A DNA stretch of 39,420 nucleotides from Candidatus Magasanikbacteria bacterium GW2011_GWC2_37_14 (GTDB taxonomy: Bacteria; Patescibacteriota; Patescibacteriia; Magasanikbacterales; UBA922), in NCBI GenBank assembly GCA_000990355.1, contig LBSX01000018.1:1-39420 (forward strand), in the 5' to 3' direction. This document shows positions 22,266-30,167 of this stretch, one piece after another; position 1 is the first letter of the stretch; each line of letters opens with the position of its first letter. The notes below the pieces were generated by a model, which was given only the letters and a program-made list of their open reading frames with translations, made no database searches and was not told where the DNA came from. The position numbers were made by a program, and so were the translations under genes.

Positions 22266-22967
22266 ATGAAAAATAAAAAAATAACCATTGGCATTCTAGC
22301 CGGCATGGGTCCAAAATCAACGTCACCATTTTTAGATCTTGTAATTGAACAATGTCAAAAACAATACGAAGCACACGATGATATTGATTTCCCGCATATC
22401 ATCATTTATTCATTGCCTACACCATTCTATATTGGTAAAAAGATAAATAATAAGGAAATGGAATTGACGATTCGTAATGGATTGCAAAAATTAGAAAGTA
22501 TGGGAGTCGATTTTATTGCAATGCCTTGTAATATTGCACATAAGTATTTTGACTATTTAAAAAGAAGCATAAATATTCCGTTACTAAACATTATTGAAGC
22601 GACCGCCAATGATATTGACTCGACGACAAACAGAGTGGCTGTATTGGCTACAAAAGCGACAATGGAGACAAACATTTATCAAAAAGCGATTAAAGAAAAA
22701 AATAAGGAGTTCATTTATAAGAAAGCATGGCAACAAAAGATTGATAGTTTGATCCAGAATATAAAGAAAGGTGAAAGTCAAAATAACCTTTCTTTAAGAG
22801 TAAAAGAAATAATAAGATTGTTAAGTAATGAGAAGGTTGACACAATTATTGTCGCCTGTACCGATTTGACCAAAGTAATGAAAAAAATAAAAGGATTTCA
22901 TATCATTGATTCGAGTGAAGCACTCGCAAAAGAAACTTTAAAAACATATTTAAATTATTCCAAATAG
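22266..22967 (+). CDS. Aspartate/glutamate racemase family protein
   Basis: The 233-residue protein carries both catalytic cysteines of the Asp/Glu racemase family: MPCNIAH (Cys88) and VACTDL (Cys198). The N-terminus GILAGMGPKSTSPFLDLV matches the aspartate racemase type. It would interconvert L and D forms of an acidic amino acid without a cofactor. D-glutamate or D-aspartate could feed peptidoglycan. It lies in the transporter/editing operon, with asparaginases encoded 3 kb downstream. The exact substrate is unknown. Confidence 0.88.
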   Translation: MKNKKITIGILAGMGPKSTSPFLDLVIEQCQKQYEAHDDIDFPHIIIYSLPTPFYIGKKINNKEMELTIRNGLQKLESMGVDFIAMPCNIAHKYFDYLKRSINIPLLNIIEATANDIDSTTNRVAVLATKATMETNIYQKAIKEKNKEFIYKKAWQQKIDSLIQNIKKGESQNNLSLRVKEIIRLLSNEKVDTIIVACTDLTKVMKKIKGFHIIDSSEALAKETLKTYLNYSK

Positions 22968-22982
22968 GATATATAGAATTCT

Positions 22983-23651
22983 ATGTCTGGTCGTTCACTT
23001 ATAATGTTTCACGGTAATAGTTCTGTCTACGGCAGACCTAATTCTGTTGCATCTATAACCGAAGCCTTAAAACACAATGTGGATATTATCGAATTAGATG
23101 TCCGTAAAAGTAAAGATGGAATTTTGTTTTGCCATCATTGGTCAAAGTTTGTCTGGACATTAAAATATTTAAATTTTGAATTTATTAGGAAAAAATTTGA
23201 AGTTAATACCTTGGAAGAAGTGCTTAGTATTATTCCAACCCAAAAAATTATATTCTTAGATATTAAGGATAAAAGGATTACAGCCGAAGACTTAAAAAAG
23301 GTTTGCGAAAAATTTGTTCAAGAATATTGGCTAGCCAGTTGCAATTTACAATATTTAGGACATTTAAAATCTGTATTGAGAGATTATGCGTTTGTATATA
23401 ATTTTGGCTTTATATTTTTCAAAAAAGGTGTTCAAGAATCCAAAGCACAGGGAGTTAATATTATTAAAGTATTCCGCTGGCAACTAACACCAAATTTAAA
23501 ATCACATCTACTCCAATCTAATATTCAATTTAATATCCATCCTTGGTTTATGAATACTAAAAAGTATTTAGAGATGGTGGAAAAGTATGGATCGGTTTGG
23601 ATTGCTTATGACGACTTGGATCATTTAGAAAAACCCTGGACAAAATTTTGA
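22983..23651 (+). CDS. Glycerophosphodiester phosphodiesterase family protein
   Basis: The 222-residue protein has the GDPD pattern: an N-terminal MFHGNSS (His of the HR/HG motif) and IIELDVRKSKDGILFCHHW with the metal-binding Glu and Asp and the catalytic second His. LDIKDKR follows, and an IAYDDLDHLEKPW end resembles the usual terminal strand. GDPD enzymes release glycerol-3-phosphate from glycerophosphodiesters. It is slightly shorter than the usual 240-250 residues and has no signal peptide. It lies 15 bp after the racemase and 5 bp before the broken MFS gene. Confidence 0.8.
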   Translation: MSGRSLIMFHGNSSVYGRPNSVASITEALKHNVDIIELDVRKSKDGILFCHHWSKFVWTLKYLNFEFIRKKFEVNTLEEVLSIIPTQKIIFLDIKDKRITAEDLKKVCEKFVQEYWLASCNLQYLGHLKSVLRDYAFVYNFGFIFFKKGVQESKAQGVNIIKVFRWQLTPNLKSHLLQSNIQFNIHPWFMNTKKYLEMVEKYGSVWIAYDDLDHLEKPWTKF

Positions 23652-23656
23652 TAACT

Positions 23657-24876
23657 ATGCTAATCAATTTTCTAAAAAAAGAATGGCTACATTACAAAAT
23701 TCTGCCAAAGAAGGCCAGACTGTTAGTTTTGTCATATAATTTACGTTCTGTGGCTTATCCAATTTTAACGCTTACATTTGGCGTACTACCACTTCGATTA
23801 TCAGTGTAGTTGTATATAGTTTGGGACACTTTATCGCCTTACCAATAGGTTTTTATCTTAATGGTAGATTATTAAAGAGGCTACATATTAATCAAACACA
23901 TTTCTTGGGATTGTTTTGTTCTCTTTTAGGTATGGCTTCGGTAATCTTTTTTCATAGTTCCGTTTGGTATTATCTCTTGGTGTTTGGTATTATTTATGGC
24001 CTGGGTAATGGAATGTATTGGTCTAGTAGAAATTATCTAACTTTCCAAGAAACAACCCCGAATAGTAGAAACTATTTTTTTGCCATACTTTCTTTTACTG
24101 ATTCCATAATTAGTATTGTCGTATCTTTTTCTATTGGCTGGCTAATTAGCTTTGGTGATATTAGTAAATTGTATTCACCGTTTATTGCCTATACTGGTAT
24201 TACTATTTTGGCTTTAGTCTCTGTTCTCTTTGGTGGACTAAATTTACTACGAGCTAAGTTTGAAACACCGATTGTTAATAAGATTTGGCAGCCAGTTATT
24301 TCTAAACGTTGGAATTCGGTAAGAATGGTAAATGTAGCTATTGGTATTTTAGAAACAATTGTTCCTCTTCTTTCCACTTTGTTAATTTTACGTTTCTTAG
24401 GCAAAGAAGGAATCCTCGGAACTATTACTGCCGCTGTCGGAATTCTCACAATTATCCTTTATTACCTCTACGGACGTTTAGCTAAACAAAATCATCGCCG
24501 TACAGTATTGGTAATGGCATTAACAACCTCATTTTTGTTAGCTTTCTTTTTAATTGTCGGCCAAGGAATATTGCCAATATTTGTCTATGTGCTTTTAGCC
24601 GGACTACCAATTACTTTCTATATGTTAGCCTATGACCCATGGCAACTGGATATAATGGACAAAGAATTAAGTAATAATCCCCAAGAAAAGTATGCTCTGA
24701 TTTTTGATTGTGAAGTATTTTTAAATATTGGCCGAGTAATTAGCTTACTTATTTTTTTAACCCTAGTCCTAAAATTCTCTGGTGAGTTTGCTTTAAAAAT
24801 AACACCCCTCATTTTATCAATTTTGCAGATTATATCTTTTGCTTTGATTTGGAAAAGACTATCTTGGGAAAGATAA
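23657..24876 (+). pseudogene. MFS-type transporter with an internal frameshift
   Basis: An ORF from ATG 23657 begins MLINFLKKEWLHYKILPKKA, runs through NLRSVAYPILTLTF and stops at about 23809. The next frame reads IWRTTTSIISVVVYSLGHFIALP from about 23775 and continues for some 350 residues with about ten helices to 24876. The two parts join naturally, so one gene lost 3n+1 bases near 23770, about 40 codons in. No slippery heptamer for programmed -1 shifting was seen. Translation from the internal TTG at 23821 would lack the first helix. A sequencing error remains possible. The family call is from its helix pattern and is moderate. Confidence 0.7.
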
Positions 24877-24893
24877 TTAATAGTATATAAAAT

Positions 24894-25400
24894 ATGATTA
24901 ACCAAAATGAAATTTACGCAAAGATAATTCAAATCCTTGATAATAACGGGGTGGAATATAAGTTATTTTCTCATCAAGAGGCACTAACTTATGAAGACCT
25001 GGCTAAAGTCCAACAAGAAGCTGGTTTTATTGGAACAGAAATGAAATGTTTAGTATTAAAAGCCAATGATACTTTTTTTGTATATATTACCTTACAAGGA
25101 GAAAAGGTAAATTTTGACACCATCAAAGAAAAATTAGGAGTGAACAAGATCAAATTATGTTCATCAGAAGAATTGCAGGAATATTTTGGTGCTAAACCTG
25201 GTTGTGCTTATCCTTTTGGTTTTGCTGTTCAGTATGATATTTATATAGATCCTAGAATATATAATCAAAATTGGCTTTTATTTAGTCCTATTCTGCCGAC
25301 CAAAACCGTACAAGCAAAAGGAGTTGATCTGAAAAAAGTTTTTGATAATATTGAAAATAAGATTGAAGAGGTTACTAATTTCAATGTTAGTGTACAATAA
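24894..25400 (+). CDS. YbaK/ProX-type aminoacyl-tRNA deacylase
   Basis: The 168-residue protein has the YbaK fold features: an N-terminal helix and strand (NNGVEYKLFSHQEALTYEDLAKV), the conserved lysine motif MKCLVLKANDTFFVYI, and the GAKPGCAYPFGF loop (the GxxxPFG-like motif lining the active site). Such enzymes deacylate mischarged tRNAs, for example Cys- or Ala-tRNA(Pro), in trans. It ends the operon 17 bp after the broken transporter gene. The specificity cannot be read from sequence. Confidence 0.85.
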   Translation: MINQNEIYAKIIQILDNNGVEYKLFSHQEALTYEDLAKVQQEAGFIGTEMKCLVLKANDTFFVYITLQGEKVNFDTIKEKLGVNKIKLCSSEELQEYFGAKPGCAYPFGFAVQYDIYIDPRIYNQNWLLFSPILPTKTVQAKGVDLKKVFDNIENKIEEVTNFNVSVQ

Positions 25401-25704
25401 GATAGTATAAAACCATGGTGTTTTATTCTTTTTAAATGAAACACAACTTAAACAAACTGTTTCACTCTCATATTCTCTAAATTTAGCTTAAAAACTTACT
25501 TTTGATACACGTTCGCAAAACCCCTCTACAGTGTCTCATTTGTCTCATTCTCACCAATAAACCTTTACCTACCACAGGTTGCCCAATCATCATATTTATG
25601 ATATTATACCCCAGACCGAGATGCTTTGGGCTGGATTTCAGAAGACCTCCAAAGAAGCCCTTGGTTGACTGTATTAATTCCGTTCTAGACCGTGCAAGCG
25701 CACT
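25401..25704. other. Non-coding stretch after the operon, no gene identified
   Basis: Apart from a CCAGACCGAGA 11-mer (25612-25622) shared with the 60-bp direct repeats near 14.8 and 15.4 kb, little is recognisable. Both strands carry short ORFs of about 80 codons that match no family I know; composition shifts to mixed GC around 25610-25700, so a decayed insert is possible. Confidence 0.4.
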
Positions 25705-25743
25705 AAAAAATAACAATCCAACTGCTTGGATTGTTATTTTTTT
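25705..25743. terminator. Strong intrinsic terminator
   Basis: A perfect stem of 17 bp (arms including TAACAATCCAA and TTGGATTGTTA, flanked by A6 and T7) has a 4-nt CTGC loop. It insulates the upstream operon from the asparaginase cassette promoter 19 bp later. Confidence 0.9.
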
Positions 25744-25761
25744 GGTGGATTAATCTTACTA

Positions 25762-25790
25762 TTGACAAAAGAATTATTTTTTGCTATACT
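25762..25790 (+). promoter_or_regulatory. Asparaginase cassette promoter, TTGACA-17-TATACT
   Basis: TTGACA (25762-25767) and TATACT (25785-25790) have a 17-bp spacer, among the best sigma-70 promoters in the window. The leader is about 195 nt and holds a long inverted repeat. Confidence 0.8.
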
Positions 25791-25867
25791 CAGCTGTTTA
25801 AATAGGTAAACTGTTTTCGCTTTTTTTGCCTGTTTAAATAATGAGGTCATTAAAAAAATCAACAACT

Positions 25868-25919
25868 AATCTTTCAGCACACTAACTGTCTTTTAAGGTA
25901 ATTAGTGTGCTGAAAGATT
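25868..25919 (+). promoter_or_regulatory. 18-bp perfect inverted repeat in the asparaginase leader
   Basis: AATCTTTCAGCACACTAA (25868-25885) pairs perfectly with 25902-25919 around a 16-nt loop. No T tract follows, so it is not a plain terminator. It may be a protein-binding site, a leader hairpin that stabilises mRNA, or a remnant of mobile ends. The GC-rich cassette at 34 kb has a comparable leader hairpin. Confidence 0.6.
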
Positions 25920-25994
25920 TGGAAACACACCAAGCGTTTTGTCGCATGGGCGGCGAGATGGAGGTGTAGTACTTTGGATAAGGAGGGAACGGAG

Positions 25995-27077
25995 ATGAAG
26001 ATTCACGTGCTCAACACCGGGGGTACCCTGGGGATGGTGGGAAAGCCCCTCCGTCCGGCCAAGTCCGCGGCAGAGTTGCTTGAAGGGATCACTATCCCCC
26101 AGGGCATCGAGATGACGCTGGAGGACCTGCCGGTTCGACAGGACTCCACCAACGTCATGCATCGGGATCGTGTCGAGATGGCTCGCATGATCACGGCCGC
26201 CTACGAGGAACACGACGCGTTCCTCGTGTTGCACGGAACCGATTCGCTCGCCGAGACCTGCGCGTTCCTGGCCATGACGTTCAAGCAGTCCCTGCAGAAG
26301 CCGGTCTTCGTCATCGGCGCGCAGATGACGAAGGACGAGAGCGGCAGCGACGTGCCGATGCAGATCGCGAACACCATGCGCGTTGCGATGGCATTCGTGC
26401 GCAACTGCGTCGTCGGGGTGTTCAACGTGTGCATTGGGAACGTGCTCGACGGTTCGCGGGTGCGCAAGCGCAACGAAGCCGACTTCGACGCGTTCTACAC
26501 GCCCGGTCGGCACGCCGTGGCCAAGGCGTGGCCGCACGTCAAGATCATGGAAAGCGCGCGCTCCAAGAACGAGGTCCTCGCCGTGCAGGGTCTGCGCATC
26601 GATGCCGGATTCGAGCAGCACGTGGCCACCCTGGTCGTCTCGGCGGACACGCCGCCGTACGTCCTCATGGACATGGTCCGTGCCGGCCGTATCCGGGGCG
26701 TCATCCTCGAGTGCAAGGGAGCTGGCAACATCCCGGATCGGGTCTGGACGGCCGAGGAGCTCAAGGACACGGAGTCCTACTCCTGGATCGACGCCATCCA
26801 GGCAGCGACCAAGGCCGGTATCCACATCGGGATCATCTCGCCGTTCGACGACGGACGGGTGGTCCTGGACCGCTACGAACTCGGCACCAAGGCCAAGGCG
26901 GCTGGGGCACTCTCCCTCGAGAGCCTGACGCCGGCCATGGGCGACACGAAGTTCCGCATGGCGATCCACATGCATCCGGACAAGCCCGAGCGCGTCCAAC
27001 ACTTCCTGTCCACGAGCATCGTCGGCGAACTGCTCGGCGGGTTCGAGGACGTGGACGACCCGCTGGCCGTGGCGTGA
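25995..27077 (+). CDS. GC-rich cassette gene 5, L-asparaginase family protein
   Basis: The 360-residue protein is an asparaginase (asparagine to aspartate and ammonia, or a related amidase). It has TGGTLGM with nucleophile Thr11 and HGTDS (His80 to Ser84) with the second catalytic Thr82-Asp83; the usual HGTDT ends in Ser here. GAQ and a GxGAGNIP-like C-terminal segment follow. I choose ATG 25995, preceded by AAGGAGG at 8 nt, over a TTG seven codons upstream. The ORF is very GC-rich and so differs sharply in codon use from the AT-rich asparaginase 195 bp downstream. It has its own promoter, hairpin leader and terminators. It has no signal peptide and is probably cytoplasmic. Confidence 0.88.
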   Translation: MKIHVLNTGGTLGMVGKPLRPAKSAAELLEGITIPQGIEMTLEDLPVRQDSTNVMHRDRVEMARMITAAYEEHDAFLVLHGTDSLAETCAFLAMTFKQSLQKPVFVIGAQMTKDESGSDVPMQIANTMRVAMAFVRNCVVGVFNVCIGNVLDGSRVRKRNEADFDAFYTPGRHAVAKAWPHVKIMESARSKNEVLAVQGLRIDAGFEQHVATLVVSADTPPYVLMDMVRAGRIRGVILECKGAGNIPDRVWTAEELKDTESYSWIDAIQAATKAGIHIGIISPFDDGRVVLDRYELGTKAKAAGALSLESLTPAMGDTKFRMAIHMHPDKPERVQHFLSTSIVGELLGGFEDVDDPLAVA

Positions 27078-27084
27078 CAACACC

Positions 27085-27226
27085 CCCGTAGCTCTTCGGA
27101 GCGCAGGTATGAGGGTGAACGAATTCGCTGTTCTTTCTTGGGGCTTCCTGCAGCCCCTTCACACTATCATCTTTATTTAATAGAGGTGATTGAAGAATAA
27201 AAAGCTACTCAAATGAGTAGTTTTTT
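27085..27226 (+). terminator. 3' hairpins and terminator of the asparaginase cassette
   Basis: GCTC-TTCG-GAGC (27091-27102) with outer CACCC/GGGTG, then GGGGCT-TCCTGC-AGCCCC (27140-27157), are followed by the U-tract terminator CTACTC-AAAT-GAGTAG and T6 (27199-27226). Confidence 0.75.
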
Positions 27227-27271
27227 GTTATAATACAATTATTATAATGAAAAAATAATAATTTAAATATC

Positions 27272-28300
27272 ATGAAAAATATTTTAATTCTTTTTTGTGG
27301 TGGCACTTTGGTGATGGAGGAAAATAAAGTCGGTGCTTTGACAACTCCAGCCAAGGACAAAGCAATTATGAATCTTTTAAAGATTGAACCGAAATTAGGT
27401 AAAATTGCTAATATAAAATTGCATTATGTTGATAATATAGACAGCTCCAATATTGAACCTGAACATTGGAATAAAATGACCCAAATTATTGCGGATAATT
27501 ATAACAAGTATGATGGTTTTGTAATCACCCATGGCACTGACACCATGGCCTATACCTCAAGTGCTTTATCTTTTACTTTACAAAATTTAGGCAAGCCAGT
27601 TGTTTTAACTGGCGCACAAATTCCAGGGAAAGAAATTGAAACCGATGCTCGACGCAATTTAATTAATGCTGTACGGGTGGCTGCTGAAGATGTAGCTGGT
27701 GTATTTTTAGTGTTTGATGAAGAAATAATTTTAGGATCACGTGTTTCCAAAGTTTCAGAGTCCAGGCTTGATGCCTTTGAAACTATTAATGACTCTTTAT
27801 TCGGTGAAATCAGAATTGATTTGCGTTTTTGCGATAACCATCCTCGTCGTCACAATAAAAAACTAAAGATAAAAACAGGTTTTGAACCAAACATTGCCAT
27901 TATTAATCTGGTACCTGGAACACCCACTGAAACCATTGATAATTTACTTAATACTGGAATTAAAGGATTGGTGCTTAATGGCTATGGTTCGGGAAATATC
28001 AGTTATAAATATTTAGCGATAATAAAAAAAGCCAAAAAATTGAACATACCTGTTATTGTTACTACTCAATGTTTAGAGGGTGCCACTTTAATGGAAATGT
28101 ATGATGTTGGTAAAAGGGCTCTAGATATGGGGGCTATCCAAGCTTATGATATGAGCCTAGAGAGTACCACTACCAAGCTAATGTGGGTGCTGGATAAAAC
28201 CAAAAAGGTTTTAGAAATTAAAAAAATGATGCACACCAATTGTGCCGGGGAAATTATGATAGAGAGTAGCAAAAGTGATTTATCAAAACATGTAATATAG
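27272..28300 (+). CDS. ansA: L-asparaginase, AT-rich native-type copy
   Basis: The 342-residue cytoplasmic-type asparaginase has FCGGTLVM at the N-terminus (catalytic Thr12; the first residue of the usual TGGT is Cys9 here) and THGTDTMAYTSSAL with Thr89 and Asp90. GAQIPG follows, and NGYGSGNI and TTQCLEG are found in the C-terminal domain. It is similar in length to type I enzymes such as AnsA. Composition and lack of SD match the surrounding genes, so it seems to be the resident copy. A coiled-coil gene follows after 17 bp. The GatD-like alternative is unlikely without a GatE neighbour. Confidence 0.85.
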   Translation: MKNILILFCGGTLVMEENKVGALTTPAKDKAIMNLLKIEPKLGKIANIKLHYVDNIDSSNIEPEHWNKMTQIIADNYNKYDGFVITHGTDTMAYTSSALSFTLQNLGKPVVLTGAQIPGKEIETDARRNLINAVRVAAEDVAGVFLVFDEEIILGSRVSKVSESRLDAFETINDSLFGEIRIDLRFCDNHPRRHNKKLKIKTGFEPNIAIINLVPGTPTETIDNLLNTGIKGLVLNGYGSGNISYKYLAIIKKAKKLNIPVIVTTQCLEGATLMEMYDVGKRALDMGAIQAYDMSLESTTTKLMWVLDKTKKVLEIKKMMHTNCAGEIMIESSKSDLSKHVI

Positions 28301-28317
28301 GGCACTATCAATTTTAT

Positions 28318-28785
28318 ATGACTTTAGAAACCGAACAAGCTAATCTTCGCCGAAGAGGTGTAGAAAGCCGTGAATTTGGGGTGGAAAATAAAGAAAGTAA
28401 AGAAAATGAAGAACTAAAAGCGGCGGCCGCTATGGAGCGAGCCGACACCATTATCCGCGAAGCTAAGAATAGCAAAAAACAAATGCAAAATATTGTGGTG
28501 CATATGCAAACCGTAATCAGTGCGATTCGCCAGCTTCGGACACAATTACAATTGGTACAAAAAGATGATGACGATTCTTCGGTAAAACAAGATAAGAAAA
28601 AAATTGCCGAATTAACGAAAAAATTAGAAGATTATGGTGATGAATTAATAAAAATGAAGGCAGATTTAATTCGTGAGCAAATGGAGGAATTAAAAAATGA
28701 TATTGGCGAAGGTGGAAGTCTTGAAGAATTACAAAAAAAAGCCGAAGCTTTGGTAGAGGAGTTGATAAAACAGGTGAAGCAATAA
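28318..28785 (+). CDS. Charged coiled-coil protein of unknown function
   Basis: The 155-residue protein is almost entirely helical and charged: AAAAMERADTIIREAKNSKKQMQNIV, then QLRTQLQLVQKDDDD and KIAELTKKLEDYGDELIKMKADLIREQMEELKND, suggesting two coiled-coil segments. There is no membrane segment. It lies 17 bp after the asparaginase and ends in the terminator repeat. No family was recognised. Confidence 0.7.
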   Translation: MTLETEQANLRRRGVESREFGVENKESKENEELKAAAAMERADTIIREAKNSKKQMQNIVVHMQTVISAIRQLRTQLQLVQKDDDDSSVKQDKKKIAELTKKLEDYGDELIKMKADLIREQMEELKNDIGEGGSLEELQKKAEALVEELIKQVKQ

Positions 28786-28896
28786 AAAAAGACCCCCAGC
28801 TCCACTACGTTGCGCTGGGCAGGCTAGTAAACTTTATTAAAAAAGATAGTCTAGCTTGCCAGGCGCAGTGAAACGGAGACTGGGGGTTTGTTTTTT
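28784..28896. repeat. Terminator-like dispersed hairpin element, copy 1
   Basis: The element has outer arms A7-GACCCCCAG and CTGGGGG-TTTG-T6, inner arms with CTCC/GGAG, TGCGC/GCGCA, and GGCTAG/CTAGCTT, and a loop TAAACTTTATTAAAAAA. A second copy with the same stems and loops lies at 33433-33539. It sits between convergent genes and ends on the stop codon of the AI-2E family gene, so it acts as a bidirectional terminator. Confidence 0.8.
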
Positions 28897-29953
28897 AGTT
28901 TTTATTTAAATCCATGCGATAATGATGTTCGTAAATATTTATTACTGCCAGGAACAAAGCACAAAAAACTGGACCAATCACAAACCCAGAAATTCCAAAC
29001 ATAAAAATTCCGCCCAAGGTAGAAAGTAAAACTATCAAAGGATGCATTTGGCTATCTTTGCCTACTAGTACTGGACGCAGTAAGTTGTCTATAGTGCTAA
29101 TAATGAGCATTCCTACTACCAGCATAGTTAAACCTTCCCAGGTGTTTCCTAAAATTAACATAATAATAGCTGTGGGAAACCAAACAATTGAACAGCCTAC
29201 TCCGGGCACAATAGACAAAGCAGTCATAATCACTCCCCAAATCAAAGCTCCTTTGATGCCCACGATCCAAAATAAAATTCCACCGAGTATACCTTGAATT
29301 GTACCAACAATAAAAGTTCCTTTAAGAGTCGCTCGAGCAGTAGAAGTAAAGCGATGACAGAGCATTTCTTCATAAATATCGCCAAGTGGCGAGAGGTGCA
29401 TTATTTTTTTGAGTATTCGACCGCCGTCTTTGAAAAAGAAAAACAATGAATAAAACATGATGAAGAGCAAGAAAATAAAACGTACAGAATTTTGCGTAAT
29501 ACTCTTTATGTTGTCAAATAAAAATAAACTTACATTTTTGGCAGCGCTTTCGGCATATTTAGACCAGTTAGCTTCTATTTGATTACTTAAAGAAGCAAAG
29601 GGAGTGTTGTCGAACCAATGTGAGGCATTTTTAACTTGCCCAATCCAATTTCCCGAAGAAGCTTGTTCATAAAGGCCAACAGATTCATTTACAACCAAGG
29701 TGCTTAAAAGAATAAGAGGAATAAAAAGAATAATAAAAACTAAAACTAAACTAATTATTGAAGAGAGTATTGGCCATTTTAAGAAGTGGTGTATTTTTTT
29801 GTATAAAGGATTGAAAGTAATGGCAATAATGGCAGCCCAAAAAATTGGGTAAAAGAAGGGGCGAAAAATATAGAGTAAAATTATACCCAAAATAATAATT
29901 AAACTAAAAAAGAAAACAGAACGCATTTTAATGAAGTTAGTATTGGTAGGCAT
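28895..29953 (-). CDS. AI-2E family (PF01594-type) transporter-like membrane protein
   Basis: The 352-residue protein has about eight hydrophobic helices. The C-terminal half shows the family core: GTIQGILGGILFWIVGIKGALIWGVIMTALSIVPGVG, then PTAIIMLILGNTWEGLTMLVVGMLIISTIDNLLRPVLVG and a GGIFMFGISGFVIGPVFCALFLAVI segment. Family members move diverse solutes, and the AI-2 link holds for only a few. The start at ATG 29953 is preferred over a GTG 13 codons upstream; ATG 29926 is also possible. It is monocistronic, divergent from rpsB. Confidence 0.85.
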   Translation of the reverse strand: MPTNTNFIKMRSVFFFSLIIILGIILLYIFRPFFYPIFWAAIIAITFNPLYKKIHHFLKWPILSSIISLVLVFIILFIPLILLSTLVVNESVGLYEQASSGNWIGQVKNASHWFDNTPFASLSNQIEANWSKYAESAAKNVSLFLFDNIKSITQNSVRFIFLLFIMFYSLFFFFKDGGRILKKIMHLSPLGDIYEEMLCHRFTSTARATLKGTFIVGTIQGILGGILFWIVGIKGALIWGVIMTALSIVPGVGCSIVWFPTAIIMLILGNTWEGLTMLVVGMLIISTIDNLLRPVLVGKDSQMHPLIVLLSTLGGIFMFGISGFVIGPVFCALFLAVINIYEHHYRMDLNKN

Positions 29954-30016
29954 ATAATTTATTAATGAATAATGACACCTATATTTTACCAAAAAATAGC
30001 CATAAATACAAAGGGC

Positions 30017-30045
30017 TTGACAAATTTCGCGCTTTTTAGTATTAT
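30017..30045 (+). promoter_or_regulatory. rpsB promoter, TTGACA-17-TATTAT
   Basis: TTGACA (30017-30022) and TATTAT (30040-30045) have a 17-bp spacer. Transcription from about 30052 gives a 115-nt leader for the rpsB-tsf operon. Confidence 0.8.
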
Positions 30046-30057
30046 ATTGTCATCTTA

Positions 30058-30161
30058 AACCTGTAAGTTTTACAGGTTCTGGAAAATAATTAATCCCTCA
30101 TTTATTGCATTTTTCCTCTTCCCAGCCCTCCTGGGTGGTAGCAATAAAGAGGTTAAAAGGA
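30058..30161 (+). promoter_or_regulatory. Structured rpsB leader, possible S2 autoregulatory element
   Basis: A 5' hairpin AACCTGTAA/TTACAGGTT (30058-30078) is followed by a composite structure. TTTATTGC (30101-30108) can pair with GCAATAAA (30141-30148), or CCTCTT (30115-30120) with AAGAGG (30147-30152). CCCAG/CTGGG (30121-30135) forms in both. The two pairings exclude each other and end just before the SD AAAAGGA. S2 represses its own operon in some bacteria, so a ribosomal-protein leader is likely. Confidence 0.55.
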
Positions 30162-30167
30162 AAAAAT

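Noticed and set aside
23760-23820. Programmed -1 frameshifting in the MFS gene
   Set aside because: No X-XXY-YYZ slippery heptamer or downstream pseudoknot was seen at the frame junction, so mutation or sequence error is simpler.
25483-25753. Short ORFs of 77-83 codons on both strands in the gap before the asparaginase cassette
   Set aside because: There is no SD, no recognisable domain, and the plus-strand frame runs through the terminator; treated as non-coding.
25902-27083. A 393-codon open frame on the minus strand antisense to the GC-rich asparaginase, and several plus-strand frames of 90-220 codons in the same place
   Set aside because: GC-rich DNA has few stop codons, so long antisense frames are expected. 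The asparaginase frame has an SD, catalytic motifs and family similarity; the others show Arg/His-rich low-complexity sequence.
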